Shown in pieces: positions 39,501 through 49,600 of a stretch of DNA of 64,000 nucleotides (its first letter is position 1; every line of letters begins with the position of its first letter). The DNA lies in contig CAIIXF020000009.1 of NCBI GenBank assembly GCA_903813345.2, positions 14,520,347-14,584,346 of the forward strand, written 5' to 3'. The notes under the pieces are model-generated. The model was not told the origin of the DNA. It worked only from the letters and a program-made list of their open reading frames with translations, and made no database searches. Position numbers and translations under genes: made by a program. This DNA is from Owenia fusiformis (taxonomy: Eukaryota > Annelida > Polychaeta > Sabellida > Oweniidae).

Positions 39501-42500
39501 TGGGACATATCGTGTTTGAACTAACATATAATTCAAATTCAAAGTACCCATATCTGGATCGCTGCGGATGCCGCCATTGTTATGTATCAATGACGTCATT
39601 GATGCCTTAAAATTGATGCCTGGGAAGTGTCGCTATATAATCACGTCATACCCGGATCGCAGAAATACAACATATTTCACTGATATTTTTATAACTTTTT
39701 CTGTCCGCTTAACATCGTTGCCGCATGTTCATGTCCATATCATATTATATATTTAGAAAGGTTGTTTCAATATATTCTTCACAGAAATTGAATTGTTGCA
39801 ATGTCTTTTTTCAAATGTTTGTATTTATTTTCTCCAATGTGATATAGTAAAGGCTAGGGAGAAAAATTACTAAACTTATGAGATATCGGCTGCGCGATTC
39901 GCAATTAACTGGTTTTGACTGAAAAGTCATCGCATTATATTCCACTAGAATTATTTTATATAATGATAAGGTATACCTCGGCAAATAGGCATACTGCCGC
40001 TCTCTTACCTTATCATAAATGGTAGATTTCTTCAATCTGTAGTATTCTATTCAAATATGAATAGGTGCATATTGGAGAATGAAAGAAATAAAACTAAAAG
40101 TAGTAATTATCCAATGAAACAGTAACTCCCTAAAGTGTTTTAAACCATTTAAATTCTGATGAAAAACGCAAACAAAATTAACGAAAAATCAATGTCGTCT
40201 AAATGATACATGTAAATGTCAATCTCCTAAATATTAAGATTGGCAATAGCTTTACAAGGACATGCCAGTGTCATATTTTCAAAGAATAATACGTAATGTT
40301 TAATTTTTCTCAGTTGTTAAACGACCAATTTCAATTATCATATCACCTTAGCGACATTCAATATGACAGAATAGCTTCTCAAAATTCAATGGTATTTCAC
40401 CTTGGATCATGACAAGAGAAGGCTCATAACATTCAGTGATGCGGGGGAGACGATGGGGTCGATTGTAGCATATTTCATTTCAACGACCATAAGGCGATTG
40501 CCGTATTGATAGTACTCCTTGAATATTTTAATATTTATTTTATTATAATTATATTTATTTTTTGTTAACAATTCCTGATTTCGAGCTCGAATTTAATTAT
40601 ATAACATCCGTGGTAAGTACAGTTCTACAGTATTTTCCAAATAATGATTTTCAATTTAATGGCATACAACCATTTGTTTTTCAATATCGGAAAATAAGTG
40701 GAACTTTAAAAGCTTCAGTCACATTTGCTCAATGCGACCACACGTCGATCGTATTAAGATCACCTTGCGGTCTACGTACACGGCATATCCAGTTTTTACA
40801 GGGCGTAGAGTTGGAGTTAAAACGTTTTCTTTCCTATGGTCACCGTAGATATCAGCAAGCAGCAGCCAGACCGTAGGTCCCTCGACGGCCGTACGTCGGG
40901 TTCACGGTCGACTTGTGACTGCGCTTGGATTTCATAGGTTACAATTGACCTTTCCGAACCATAGAACCCCTTGTGGACACCTTCAAGAAAAACTACGCAC
41001 GTCGTAGGGCCGCCCTACGCTGATCGTGCGTCATCATTTATCAGCCGTACGGAATCGTAGTTTTTCCTCATAATCAAGATACGCCGTACAGCTATCTTAG
41101 CAAATGTGACTGCTAAATTATCTGACTGCAGAAATACTTACTCAATTACTTAAATACTTTCAGAAATGAAAGACCGTATGGTCCCGTAAAAGTGTGACGT
41201 GTCAGGCTAAGAATCCATGATAGTAATTATATGCGGTTTTGAAATTTAATTTTAAAATTTTCTTCGAATACTTGTATTAAAGATAAACATAAATGTAATG
41301 AATATTAAAGTACGAACACTTATTTTTGTAATGAGACTAGCAAATTAAATCATCACCGAGATTGCATTCTTGGAAATTCAAGATGGGTTGGTTGAATTAA
41401 TTTTATTATGTTTTATTCAAATAGTTCGTGACTTTTTAACTTTTATTAGGTCTAGCGCTAAATGCGAACAGAGAATGCTAATTCTATCAGGCGATGGAAT
41501 TAGCATTTTCTGTTCGCATTTAGCGCTAGACCTAATAAAAGTAAAAAGTCACGAATCCCAGATTGTTTCAAGTGTAAATAAAGAATAAATGTAACCTGCA
41601 TTCCATGTCTAGATAGGTAAAAAGCAATTCCGAAAATGCCGGCGTTAATATTCTATTGAAATCGTTCTTTATTATTGGTGGTATATACGTATTCTTTTAG
41701 TTCCTTTAAAATGATTTATTTGGTTTTGGAATGGCAACAACTCGGCATTCATTTTTTGATTCAAAAATGGCGCCACAAAACTTTTGGAATGCCAAGGCAT
41801 CAATCTGGCATCAATGACGTCATAATAATGTCGTAAAGAACCACTTTACGGTTGAAATGGCAGCTCCGTGGTCCAGTTCATATGCAAAACCCGGGGCTCA
41901 ATAACAATTAAAAGGATAATGATAGAACAATAAAACGAAGTTGGATTGAAAGATATATCTTTATTCTAACTTATTATCAAGTTTAAGGGACAAAACTTCG
42001 CATTCCCTTTAAGCTCAGAACTTGACCAAATTAACCCTCATCACCATTATTTGATTTATTTATGCATACCTGCCAACCTATTGTATTTTTACAGAAATCT
42101 ACCGTAAAATTTTTGTTTTTCCGTAGAAAATTACAAACTACCATTTTTTCCCATAAAAACGACCGTAAAAAATTTACCGTAATTTTACCAAAATCTACCG
42201 TAAAATATTTTATTATAATTCGATTTTTTCTATAATAACGGCCGTAAAATACACCATATTAATTTAGAAATCTACCGTATTTCTGCTAAAATTAATAGTC
42301 ATAGGGGTAGCCAGGAGGGGTGCGATGGTGCGATCGCACCCCCCCCATAACCAATGAAAATATGACCTGTAATGTCTGAAATGACCATGATGATAGAGGA
42401 AGAAAAGAGACTTAAAATGGTTTTTATTTGAAGCTTCTAGCTCAATTTTGAAGGAAGTTACATACATTTTTGTAAATTCAAAACAAATCTTACACGTTTA

Positions 42501-43164
42501 ACTTTTCTAATGATATACACTGTATGTTATATATTCGTATTTTTTGTTTTTTTGGGTACCCGGTTTTTTCGACCGGATACCAAGTTTGAACCCAGCATGA
42601 AGGATTTACTACCCGGTACCCGTTTTTTTCTACAAACTCCTAGTCGGGGCCATTAGTCTAATGGTGTTGGACAAGGTAGGTCTAAGCAGCAAACATCTTT
42701 CAATAAAATGGCAAGTTCAGATATTTTCACCCCTGATAGATAAATTCATCCAATAATTGGAACACCGCGGATGCCACACAGGGCATGAGAACTTTTTTTG
42801 AGAAAATGAATGACATCCCCTTCGATATTTATATCGATTTTCGAGTATTTCTGTTATTAGCTATGGAATAGGTAAATACACACTGCCATAAAAACACCGT
42901 AATCACATTGAATTAAGTAGCCTGGATGATTTAGAAGGAATATTTGATTTGATGATTTTCAAAAAAATCAATTTTTGGACTGACGAGATTCATGCTATTT
43001 TTACTGTATATCACAAATAAGATCGGATGAAATGGTTTCAGAATATGACTTGGTAATAGACGAAATTAAAAGCTAAGCTTACCAGATTCACCACAATCAG
43101 CACACGCATTATTTCCAGGTTTTTGCCTCAAATCGAGCAGGAACTTATAACTTTTATCCGCCAT
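27579..43164 (-). CDS. ADAP1: ADAP, ArfGAP with dual PH domains / centaurin-alpha (complete, 8 exons)
   Basis: Minus-strand coding exons are 43164-43083, 38764-38631, 36101-36010, 34968-34776, 34269-34123, 32806-32723, 28252-28118 and 27821-27579. They give 369 residues through GT-AG introns with consistent phases; human ADAP1 and ADAP2 have about 374-381. The ArfGAP zinc finger C21-x2-C24-x16-C41-x2-C44 and the catalytic Arg49 (GVHRSLG) are intact. PH1 runs about 131-235 (GYMWKRGKDNNKFQSRRFVL, then GSTRNLFLYTEEGKD). PH2 runs about 253-360 (FLKEGWLYKTGP, KKRWFTLDNRKLMYYPDPL, EVFLGYKNKG). The family binds PIP3 or IP4 at membranes and stimulates GTP hydrolysis on Arf6. I cannot tell ADAP1 from ADAP2 and an invertebrate gene may be ancestral to both. 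Intron 6 starts with a 41-bp array carrying donor-like motifs, and the exon-4 donor is duplicated 116 bp downstream. Confidence 0.96.
30469..32164 (+). pseudogene. Reverse transcriptase ORF of the LINE, truncated and frameshifted
   Basis: The first frame (to 31530) holds RT motifs: FLDIEGAFDAVPH with the first catalytic Asp, GVPQGSIWGPLFFLLYINDL, and FLYADDSSIF with the catalytic Asp pair. It ends out of frame. A second frame overlapping from 31433 continues the thumb and C-terminal region (KTPHFIVPAKQSEKTRRG, then a Cys-His-like stretch CLCGF...HLFFSC) to 32164. One frameshift near 31490 therefore splits the protein, and the endonuclease domain is absent. The copy cannot be autonomous. Confidence 0.9.
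30469..32405 (+). mobile_element. 5'-truncated LINE (non-LTR retrotransposon) with poly(A) tail
   Basis: The element begins abruptly inside a reverse transcriptase (YRPVTLLNN) and ends in about 20 A at 32389-32408. The 7-bp target duplication AAAGAAT flanks it (30462-30468 and 32406-32412). It inserted into the 41-bp array of ADAP intron 6, antisense to ADAP. The 5' truncation, poly(A) end and target duplication are typical of target-primed reverse transcription. The clade (Jockey, CR1 or a relative) cannot be fixed without a tree. Confidence 0.92.
32810..32935. repeat. Low-complexity ACAATAC-rich repeat
   Basis: Short interrupted repeats of ACATACAATAC and ACAATACAATAC, with the segment AACTAACTACATACAATACA occurring twice, lie immediately upstream (gene sense) of ADAP exon 6. 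Confidence 0.7.
33448..34045 (+). mobile_element. Mariner-like remnant with transposase C-terminus
   Basis: The left end CAGGGTGTCCAATAAAAAAG is preceded by TA and looks like a Tc1/mariner terminus. At 33894-34019 the frame reads LLAHPPYSPDLAPNYFYLY, then AELKRDLRGNQFGSTDEHM, the classic C-terminal block of mariner transposases with a catalytic Asp in SPDLAP. The matching right terminus is not found. An inverted match (ACATGTCTTAGCAA versus its complement near 33825) shows internal rearrangement. It lies in ADAP intron 5. Confidence 0.8.
34561..34792 (-). repeat. 116-bp two-copy duplication spanning the ADAP exon-4 donor
   Basis: The copies 34561-34676 and 34677-34792 both begin AAAACATATGATATAC and both contain the exon-4 end and its donor (sense AAAGAAGAT then GTAAGC). 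The genuine donor is in the second copy on the plus map, at exon end 34776. The decoy sits at 34660, 116 bp into the intron. The copies differ by scattered substitutions, including some in the 17-base exon-derived end. Confidence 0.9.
35515..35800. repeat. Dispersed repeat related to the MITE at 26923-27428
   Basis: Shared blocks include CAACCAAGAAGTTATGAAAT, GATGAAAATAAAAA and ACCAGGTGGGGGCCAGT, in the same order and orientation as the right half of the other copy. It lies in ADAP intron 3 and no second arm was found. Confidence 0.65.
36421..36930. mobile_element. TA-flanked MITE, ADAP intron 2
   Basis: The left arm (TCGGGTGTCC, then GGAGACACTTTTTGCCAAG) and the right arm (CTTGTCAAAAAGTGTCTC, then GGGACACTCGA) are inverted repeats of about 45 bp, flanked by TA on each side. 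It directly abuts the mariner element that follows. It has no coding capacity. Confidence 0.85.
36937..37915 (+). mobile_element. Mariner/Tc1-type transposon with about 220-bp inverted termini, ADAP intron 2
   Basis: The left terminus CAGGGTGTCTCAAAAAAATG and the right terminus CATTTTTTTGAGACACCA are inverted, flanked by TA, and the similarity extends about 220 bp inward on each side. The core at about 37480-37690 retains a broken transposase C-terminus: HTFF-like and GPFLC/KPKLRN-type segments in shifting frames match the DFFLWGYLKDxVYxxKPxTL block. Frameshifts have killed it. Confidence 0.75.
38035..38330 (+). repeat. Two-copy tandem duplication of about 145 bp
   Basis: Both halves contain ACAAAAATGGCGACTATTT, TTCTGTATTGATGTTGAACA and GACAGAGGTTTTAAA in order, with about 10 percent differences by eye. 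GACAGACAGACGG-type microsatellites follow at 38335-38355 and 38465-38505, a pattern often found at Helentron-like element ends. Confidence 0.75.
38999..39203. mobile_element. Short MITE with GGCCCGTAGCCAGG ends, ADAP intron 1
   Basis: The left end GCAGGCCCGTAGCCAGGG and the right end TCCTGGCTACGGGCCTG are inverted repeats, each bordered inward by a C- or G-homopolymer (GAACCCCCCC type). The sequence is 205 bp and non-coding; open frames across it are by-products of the repeat. Confidence 0.85.
40709..41114. mobile_element. Nested GC-richer MITE
   Basis: CAGTCACATTTGCT at the left and AGCAAATGTGACTG at the right form 14-bp inverted ends. The interior is clearly richer in G and C (many CGTACG and CCGTAC motifs) than the surroundings, which suggests a separate origin. 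An open frame of about 104 codons overlapping it has no protein-like features. Confidence 0.6.
41425..41555. repeat. Near-perfect 60-bp inverted repeat (hairpin)
   Basis: Arm 41425-41484 and arm 41496-41555 are almost exact reverse complements, sharing TTCGTGACTTTTTA and AGGTCTAGCGCTAAATGCGA, with only one or two differences and a loop of about 11 bp. It could extrude as a cruciform or be transcribed as a long hairpin. It sits in ADAP intron 1 inside a transposon. Confidence 0.9.
42298..42650 (+). mobile_element. Dispersed repeat family copy 1 (GTAGCCAGGAGGGG type)
   Basis: It shares with 54840-55160, in the same order, GTAGCCAGGAGGGG, CCATAACCAATGAAAATATG, GAAGCTTCTAGCTCAATTTT and CCCAGCATG followed by TACTACCCGGTACCCG. 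An inverted partial copy lies at 54565-54690. No coding capacity was seen. Confidence 0.75.
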
Positions 43165-44279
43165 ATTTATGTTGATTCTACTTCCTCTTAGGGAATCCCC
43201 AGGATGACGTCATTTGAGGAAGTATTTGGATTTCCCTAGATGGCACTAACTTCAACATTTTGGAAAGAAGTGATTTTGTTTGTTTGTTTTATTTTATTTC
43301 ATTTTCTAAATTCCAAATAATACAAATACAATCATAACAGTGGAAGACAGTCTAAGGGGCATACCATGCATATATATACAAAATACAATACAAAATATTG
43401 TACATTAGATCTATTGTACCCAGAACAAATCGTACAAACGAAAAAGACCGACCACGAACTTGTCTATGTCAATAATCTGCAAAAGGCTAATAAGTCCATA
43501 TAAAGCAGATATATAATTTAACATAATATAACTTCAACCCCACAGGCCGGTGCACATTTGGGTACACTTGGTTGGTGGTCAGTTGTCGGTCTTTTATATA
43601 AAAAATGAATAGACGCAAAATTAGGAACGGAAAATAAAACTAAAAACTAGGAATCCAAAGATTATAATAGGTCGCGATAAATTGTTGAACCATTTTAAAT
43701 CACAATGAAAAATGTGCATAGAGATTGTAAAATCGTAGTGATCTTTTAAGTGATGGCACAGTTGTCATAAGACCAATTTCATTCTGGTGAGTCACTTTGG
43801 ATCACTTAACATTACATTATGTTCAGTATGAAAATAACAAAAACCCTCTGAATAGGACCCCACCTTGTCACTGTTTTAAAATGTAAGGCTTATTTTCTAG
43901 AAAGAGGATCTTGTTTTTCTCAATTTAAATGCAGCAAAAGTTTCTTCTACACTACTAGTATATTAATAACTTCTGAAAGTGAAAAGGAGATGGGTATTGA
44001 AATCCGATAAAGTTAAAAAACACATTTCCAATGTTATTTTCCCATAGGGAAAACTCATGCTATCCATTGTTTTCAGCATGATCTTGGTTATCGAAATTTG
44101 ATATCTTCAAAACTAGACTTTCAATACCATTCTACTTTTGAAGATGTTTTAGACCCCTTGTTGAATAATGTTTTCATGCAATAAAAATCAGAAAAAGAAG
44201 ATCCTCTTTTGAGCAAATAAGTTCAACATTTTGAAAAAAATGTTGACGTGGGGTCCCTATTTATAATTTTTCGAATAGT

Positions 44280-44430
44280 TCGATTGATATTTTTATCATC
44301 ATGGGGACTTCACTTGAAAGAAAACATATTGTTTTAATAAAAACCACTGTATTAATGCCCAGAAAGTACTCATGGTGAAAGATATGACCATCTAAAATCA
44401 CTTTCCATACTGCACATGCACCTTTGAATT
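44280..44430. repeat. Fragment of the 6868-8660 transposon family
   Basis: Reverse-complement matches include GTGCAGTATGG, AAGTGATTTTA and GGTCATAT, then a TACTTTCTGG block, in the same order as 6866-6945. A further shared block, TTCACTTGAAAGAAAACATA, is also present in the right arm near 8630. Confidence 0.65.
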
Positions 44431-45326
44431 GAACTGCTAAGCATCTGTATGCATTTAATAGTTATGGATTAAGTCCTACAAACATGCGAAACCTTTCTAC
44501 GAATATGCAAAATGCGTCATCAGTACCTGCCATTTGTTACAGACGCAGACCGCCGAACACCATCAGCCAACCACCACCGCTCCTGATGGTGTCATAAAAA
44601 CAAGACCCATACCTTAGAATGTCAAAGACTGGAACAATTTCCCAGGTCTCAATTAATGGGTTGGCTTATTCATTTAACATGTTGAATGCGTCGTTCTCAT
44701 TAAATATTAGGGCCCTACGTATATGTGTCAGATTGTGCAAAATTACGCTTTGATCACCTGATCACCATTGGTTGAACTTAGAGCCTGAGGACCCACTCCC
44801 CTCATATTTATACGAGTTCCAGTGTCACCCAATGTATTACATAGGAATACAACTGCTGATAGAAACTAGGCTACTTTTAAACCTTTTTAACCATAGTTTA
44901 TTATATTTTGTAAAAGTCAATTTTATCACATTTTAAAGTTTTAAAATTGATCTGCATACCCATACCGTACCAGAACGATTACATATGAAAGTTTTGTGTT
45001 TATAATGGGAAAGAGGTTTTACATATGTGTTAAGGGAAAGATTTTAATCATCACAACCCTATCTCATCCATTCTACATGCACAAGATTTATTCAGCATGA
45101 AAAGTGTGTTACTTGTAACAATTACATAACAATATATGGAAAACCATTGTTGAATCTGTAGCTGGGTTCCCAATATTAAGCCTATAACATACATGATGTA
45201 CATCACTGCACTATTTTTGGGACACATTCTACTGTAAACACAAACCAAATATCTCAGCATAGTATTATAACATATATTGAGTAAAATAATCCTCAAAACA
45301 CATATGTAACTTCAAATTTCCCAATC

Positions 45327-46241
45327 CACGGGCTACTAGAGTTTCCACGTATATGGAGTATGACCGGTTCATAGGCTACGAATATGACCTGTTTTGGAAA
45401 GTCATGAGAGGCACAGCTGCTTAAAAATGGAAAATAAAGGTTAATTTCTATATTATCCTTTTTGAAATTGTGTTTGTTGAATATAGTTTATGCTGTATTT
45501 AATAGTAATGTAACAAAAAAATGTTAAACATGAGCTATTTTAGCAATGTAACTGTTCATAATGGAATATCAATCAGAAAGTACAGATTTCTCGCCTTAGA
45601 GCCAAATCATTAATATCACAGTAGAAAAAAACAAATCCCAAACCTTTTTATGGCTAACCTGAACAAGATCTCCAAATCTCAGTTTATATGATCCCCCGTA
45701 GAGTGAGCAAGAGAAGGATTTATCTTTTCCCAGAGGATACGCTTGTGAAATGTCGTGGAAACGAGTGTAACACGGCCCACTGATTGTTTCACAACCGTAT
45801 TCTCCAATAATGGGGCACCAGTGACATTCGTATTCTCAAAAATTCAAAGATGTATCATATTTGGACAGAGCAGGCTAAATTATTTAAAATATTCATGACC
45901 AATTCGTAGATCTAGCTATATATTATACATAAGATGTGTCATCCTCTTCGGAGTTGCGTTGTGTTACACAAAAACTGATCAAAGATGCTGGAAACTAGGA
46001 TTTTACGGCTTCAATCTAATATTAATACGTTTTCTCTTGATTAAGGCCCCCTGTGATATGCCTGGCATTATAAGTATACCAAGTATCATTCATTGACCAA
46101 GTAGGATAAAAAGAAAACGTTCGAAAGTGTTCATAAAAAGCAAGTACTCACCTAGTCTGTTTATAGGAACAGAAATACGGTCACACTCGTAAGCTTAGAA
46201 CTGGTCATACTCAATATACGCGGATACTCTAGTAACCCGTG
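45327..46241. mobile_element. 915-bp TIR element with 5-bp target duplication
   Basis: The left terminus CACGGGCTACTAGAGTTTCC and the right terminus (read inward) CACGGGTTACTAGAGTATCC match over about 42 bp. CAATC flanks both ends (45322-45326 and 46242-46246). The interior is non-coding. I do not recognise the superfamily; the 5-bp duplication excludes mariner and piggyBac. Confidence 0.8.
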
Positions 46242-46690
46242 CAATCTAAACATGGAACACTTTTGAAATGGCATCCTCAAAATGAGAGTATATTATATTT
46301 AATTCCTAGACACCCTATATGTATGCAGCACTGAGAGGAAAGTCTACAAGGAGTTTTGATGATATTCTAAGTATGTCACAACTTCTGGTAGTGACATAAA
46401 ATGTGAACAAATATGTAATATGTTCTTATCTTAATTTATTCAATAACAATTCCATTTGGCAATTTCCATTTCAATTTCTCTGAACCTTCTACATGTGTAG
46501 AGTTTCTATACTTAAGAGTGTGCCTAAGATATTGGTGAAATCAAATGAATGAAAACCACACTTAATTTAAAGTTTTATGAATCAAAATCACTCATGAATT
46601 CAAGCTTAGAACAAAACACTAATCCTTGCTAGCTTTTCCAATCTACAAAGTTCATTAAATAATTATTTAATTAGCCTAATTGTTTTTTTG

Positions 46691-49600
46691 TTAATTAATG
46701 GCATCACTGTGTGGCCCAGGTTGGTAGTTCTTAGTGTGGGGCCAGAATGTAGGGTTGTTTTCGGGATCTAGTTTCTGTTCTGGGAAGTAATCAGTATACA
46801 TCTCCATAGTCATCTCATCAGGGCTTGGCAGTTTGTCTATCTTGTCAATCTGAAAACACAAACTCAATAGGTCATTTCAAAATTTGAAACAGATTGCATG
46901 TGCATGTGCATCCAAGACATTCTAGAGGATCATTTTAGAGATTAAGAATGGAATATCAAAATATCTTTAAATTTCCCCAGCATCCCCAAAACCAACTCTC
47001 CATTTTATAAAATGAAGCTTCTGTTCTAAATATTCATACTCAGATGCATTCCTGAAATTTCATACAATCAATTTTAAAGATTACTAAAAATGGAAAGAGA
47101 AGACTTTAAAAATCCCAAGTGGTTACCTTAAGATTTACAAAAGAAATACTATACTCCCACCAATATTTGACTCTATTATATTTCACGTTTTTGGCATTTT
47201 GAAATTTCGCGGCTATTATATTTCGCTAATTTTCAGTTTTTTGAAATTTCGCGACTATCAATTTTCGCAGGATTTGTCATACGAGATCACTCTTTTGACT
47301 TCGAAATCAGACATGGTTGTTTCTTCGATAGATGATTTTGGCTTCTTATTAAGTCATTTCATTAGACTGTTCATTTTAATACAGTAATAAAGATCTTTCT
47401 TCTAATTTCTCAAAAAATTTTCAAAACTAGAAAAGTCACGTATCTCCCCGGGAATTTCCTTGAAATTTCGTGACTATAAAATTTTGCGAATTAGAACTGT
47501 AGGAATTTTGTGGCTATCATATTTTGCGAATTTTCCAAAACTTGAAAAGCGCGAAATATAGTAGCGAGCGAAAATTACCGGTACAGTATGCAAAAATCAG
47601 ATTAGATATGTATAGCTCAAAGATAACATAAATGATCAATGGCTTGGGCTTTAAATGACAAAAAAGGTGACATTAACAAACACAGATGGTATGATAATAA
47701 AAGTTGAACTTACAACATCTTGTGCTCCCTGTCTCATTTTGGCAGCAACATCTTTCAGCTCAGTTAACTTCTCAGCCTGCAATATGATAGAAATGCAACA
47801 TAAGGAAAACACAAAATCCCCATGTTCTCTATCTATTATAGAATTCTCTTGTCAAAGCTTAATTTGGCCTTACTTTGAAGGCATCAGATGGTGTGATGGA
47901 ATGGTATACAAGTGTACTGAATGCTTCATCAATAAAATATATACAGATGTAGTCTCTAAATATTAAAATGAAAAATACTGCTATTGCAATAAAAAGTGAA
48001 TTTGCTGCAATATTCATATTAGAATTTATGCCCGTTACGAGGTGAGCAATAATAATCTCAAGCTCCAACATTTACAATTTTTATTGATGGTGCAAACTGC
48101 AAGCTGTTATGATATTGAACAGTTTTGCACAATTTCCTGACAAGATTTAGGCTTTTGCATTGCACCTTAATTACATTTAGTAATAAAACGAAGTTGGGCA
48201 GATTTTCTAAATTCCTATGTTACTCCGCAATCCACCTCAAAAGATGGAGATACATACCAACTTAATAAAAAGGCATTAACATGACAAAATGTCACCACCT
48301 TGTTGCTCACAACATTATGAGTTCAATCTTAGTCAGATTTGAATTTTGAATCTTCTGAGAACTTGTAGATGATTTTGATTCTGAAAAAGATCTTTTTGAC
48401 CTTGAGAAGGTCATTGAAGGTCAAATCTAAAGTCAGATTTGAACTTCTGATAACTTGTAGATGATTTGAAAAAAAAAATTGGTCAATTTGAAGCAAGTTG
48501 AAAAGGTCATTAAAGGTCAAATCTTAAATATAAAGTCAGATTTGAACTTCTGGAAACATGTAGATGATTTTGAAAAAAATTGAAGTCAGTCTAAACAGTA
48601 TTTGTTAAGTTATTGGAAGTTGTAAGAATTTGCTTTAGGTGAAAGCATCCAATTAATTACTACTTACAGCAGCTTTGGATTCGGTGTCTATGCTACTCTT
48701 CAGATTCTGTTTGTCTGTGGGATAGCTTATGTTCAATGCAGCATACTAGAAACAAATTGAACTGATTTGAATACCTAATAATAGCATGAAATATATCATT
48801 AATTTTATCTAAGAAGCCAGGTCAGGACAAGTCATCCTCACTTTTTTGACAACTTTCTCAATTCTAAATATTTTTTTCATCAATTTTTCGAACATCTATT
48901 AAACAGTTAAAGCATTACCCAAAAATATGCCTATTAACTTTTTAAATGATTCTATGAAGGTAACTTTTCATAAAGAACAAAATGATATAGCATGATAGGG
49001 TGGCAATGCTATGTGGATGCGTTTAGAGGGGGTGTATGAAACACCCTGTAGTAATTTCATTTTGTATTCTAGAGGGGGGGGGGGGGCTAATATTGGGTCT
49101 CATTGACTCATGTCCTTCCTTACCCCCTTTTGCATCTCTTCAACTAGGCCTGGGATTGCTATTCTTGCTTTGTAGAAGTCAAAATCTATTTTTGGTAGGC
49201 TTTCTGGATTTTTGTGCACCCTAAAATCATAAGAAATTTTTTTTAGATAAAAACGGATGAATGACTGAGGATGGGATGGCTGCCAAAACAGTCCCGTTCC
49301 GCAGTACTTAATAACCACTTGTTGACTTAATAAACACATGTCGACATTATACCCCTTTGCCCTACACCAAGGCAATATGACTTATCATTTAATTTTGGAC
49401 CCAACTGCAACTGTATCAAGTCTGTTACACTGCTTCAAAGGCAAGCAGTTAAACCTTTACTCGAGTCTCTAGCCAATACTTGGCTAGAGGTGATTTCATC
49501 TGGAATACTGTGAACTCCATCTGAAAAAAGCTGGCCGCTGTGTCATAAATTTATTGAATATTTTCAAAATCGCAAGATAAATAAATCATTAATTAAAACG

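Larger units (their letters stand above)
39422..42012. mobile_element. TTAA-flanked inverted-repeat element, about 2.6 kb, ADAP intron 1
   Basis: Both ends read TTAAAGGGAATGCGAAGTTT in inverted orientation (39422 and 42012). A second inverted match inside them pairs CAATGACGTCATTGATGCC near 39588 with its complement near 41800. The flanking TTAA would suit a piggyBac-like target, but no transposase frame is present. The element contains the nested MITE at about 40709-41114 and the hairpin at 41425-41555. Confidence 0.65.
43165..46690. other. Intergenic stretch between ADAP and the ATP synthase gene
   Basis: Both flanking genes are on the minus strand, so this holds the ADAP promoter and the ATP synthase subunit d 3' flank. 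It contains a member of the 6868-8660 transposon family at about 44280-44430 and the TIR element at 45327-46241. I see no coding exon. A minus-strand ATTAAA at 46666-46671, about 20 bases past the ATP synthase stop, is a possible poly(A) signal. Confidence 0.55.

Noticed and set aside
40562-40876. 104-codon plus-strand frame in ADAP intron 1
   Set aside because: It runs across the left boundary of a GC-rich MITE and shows no family features.
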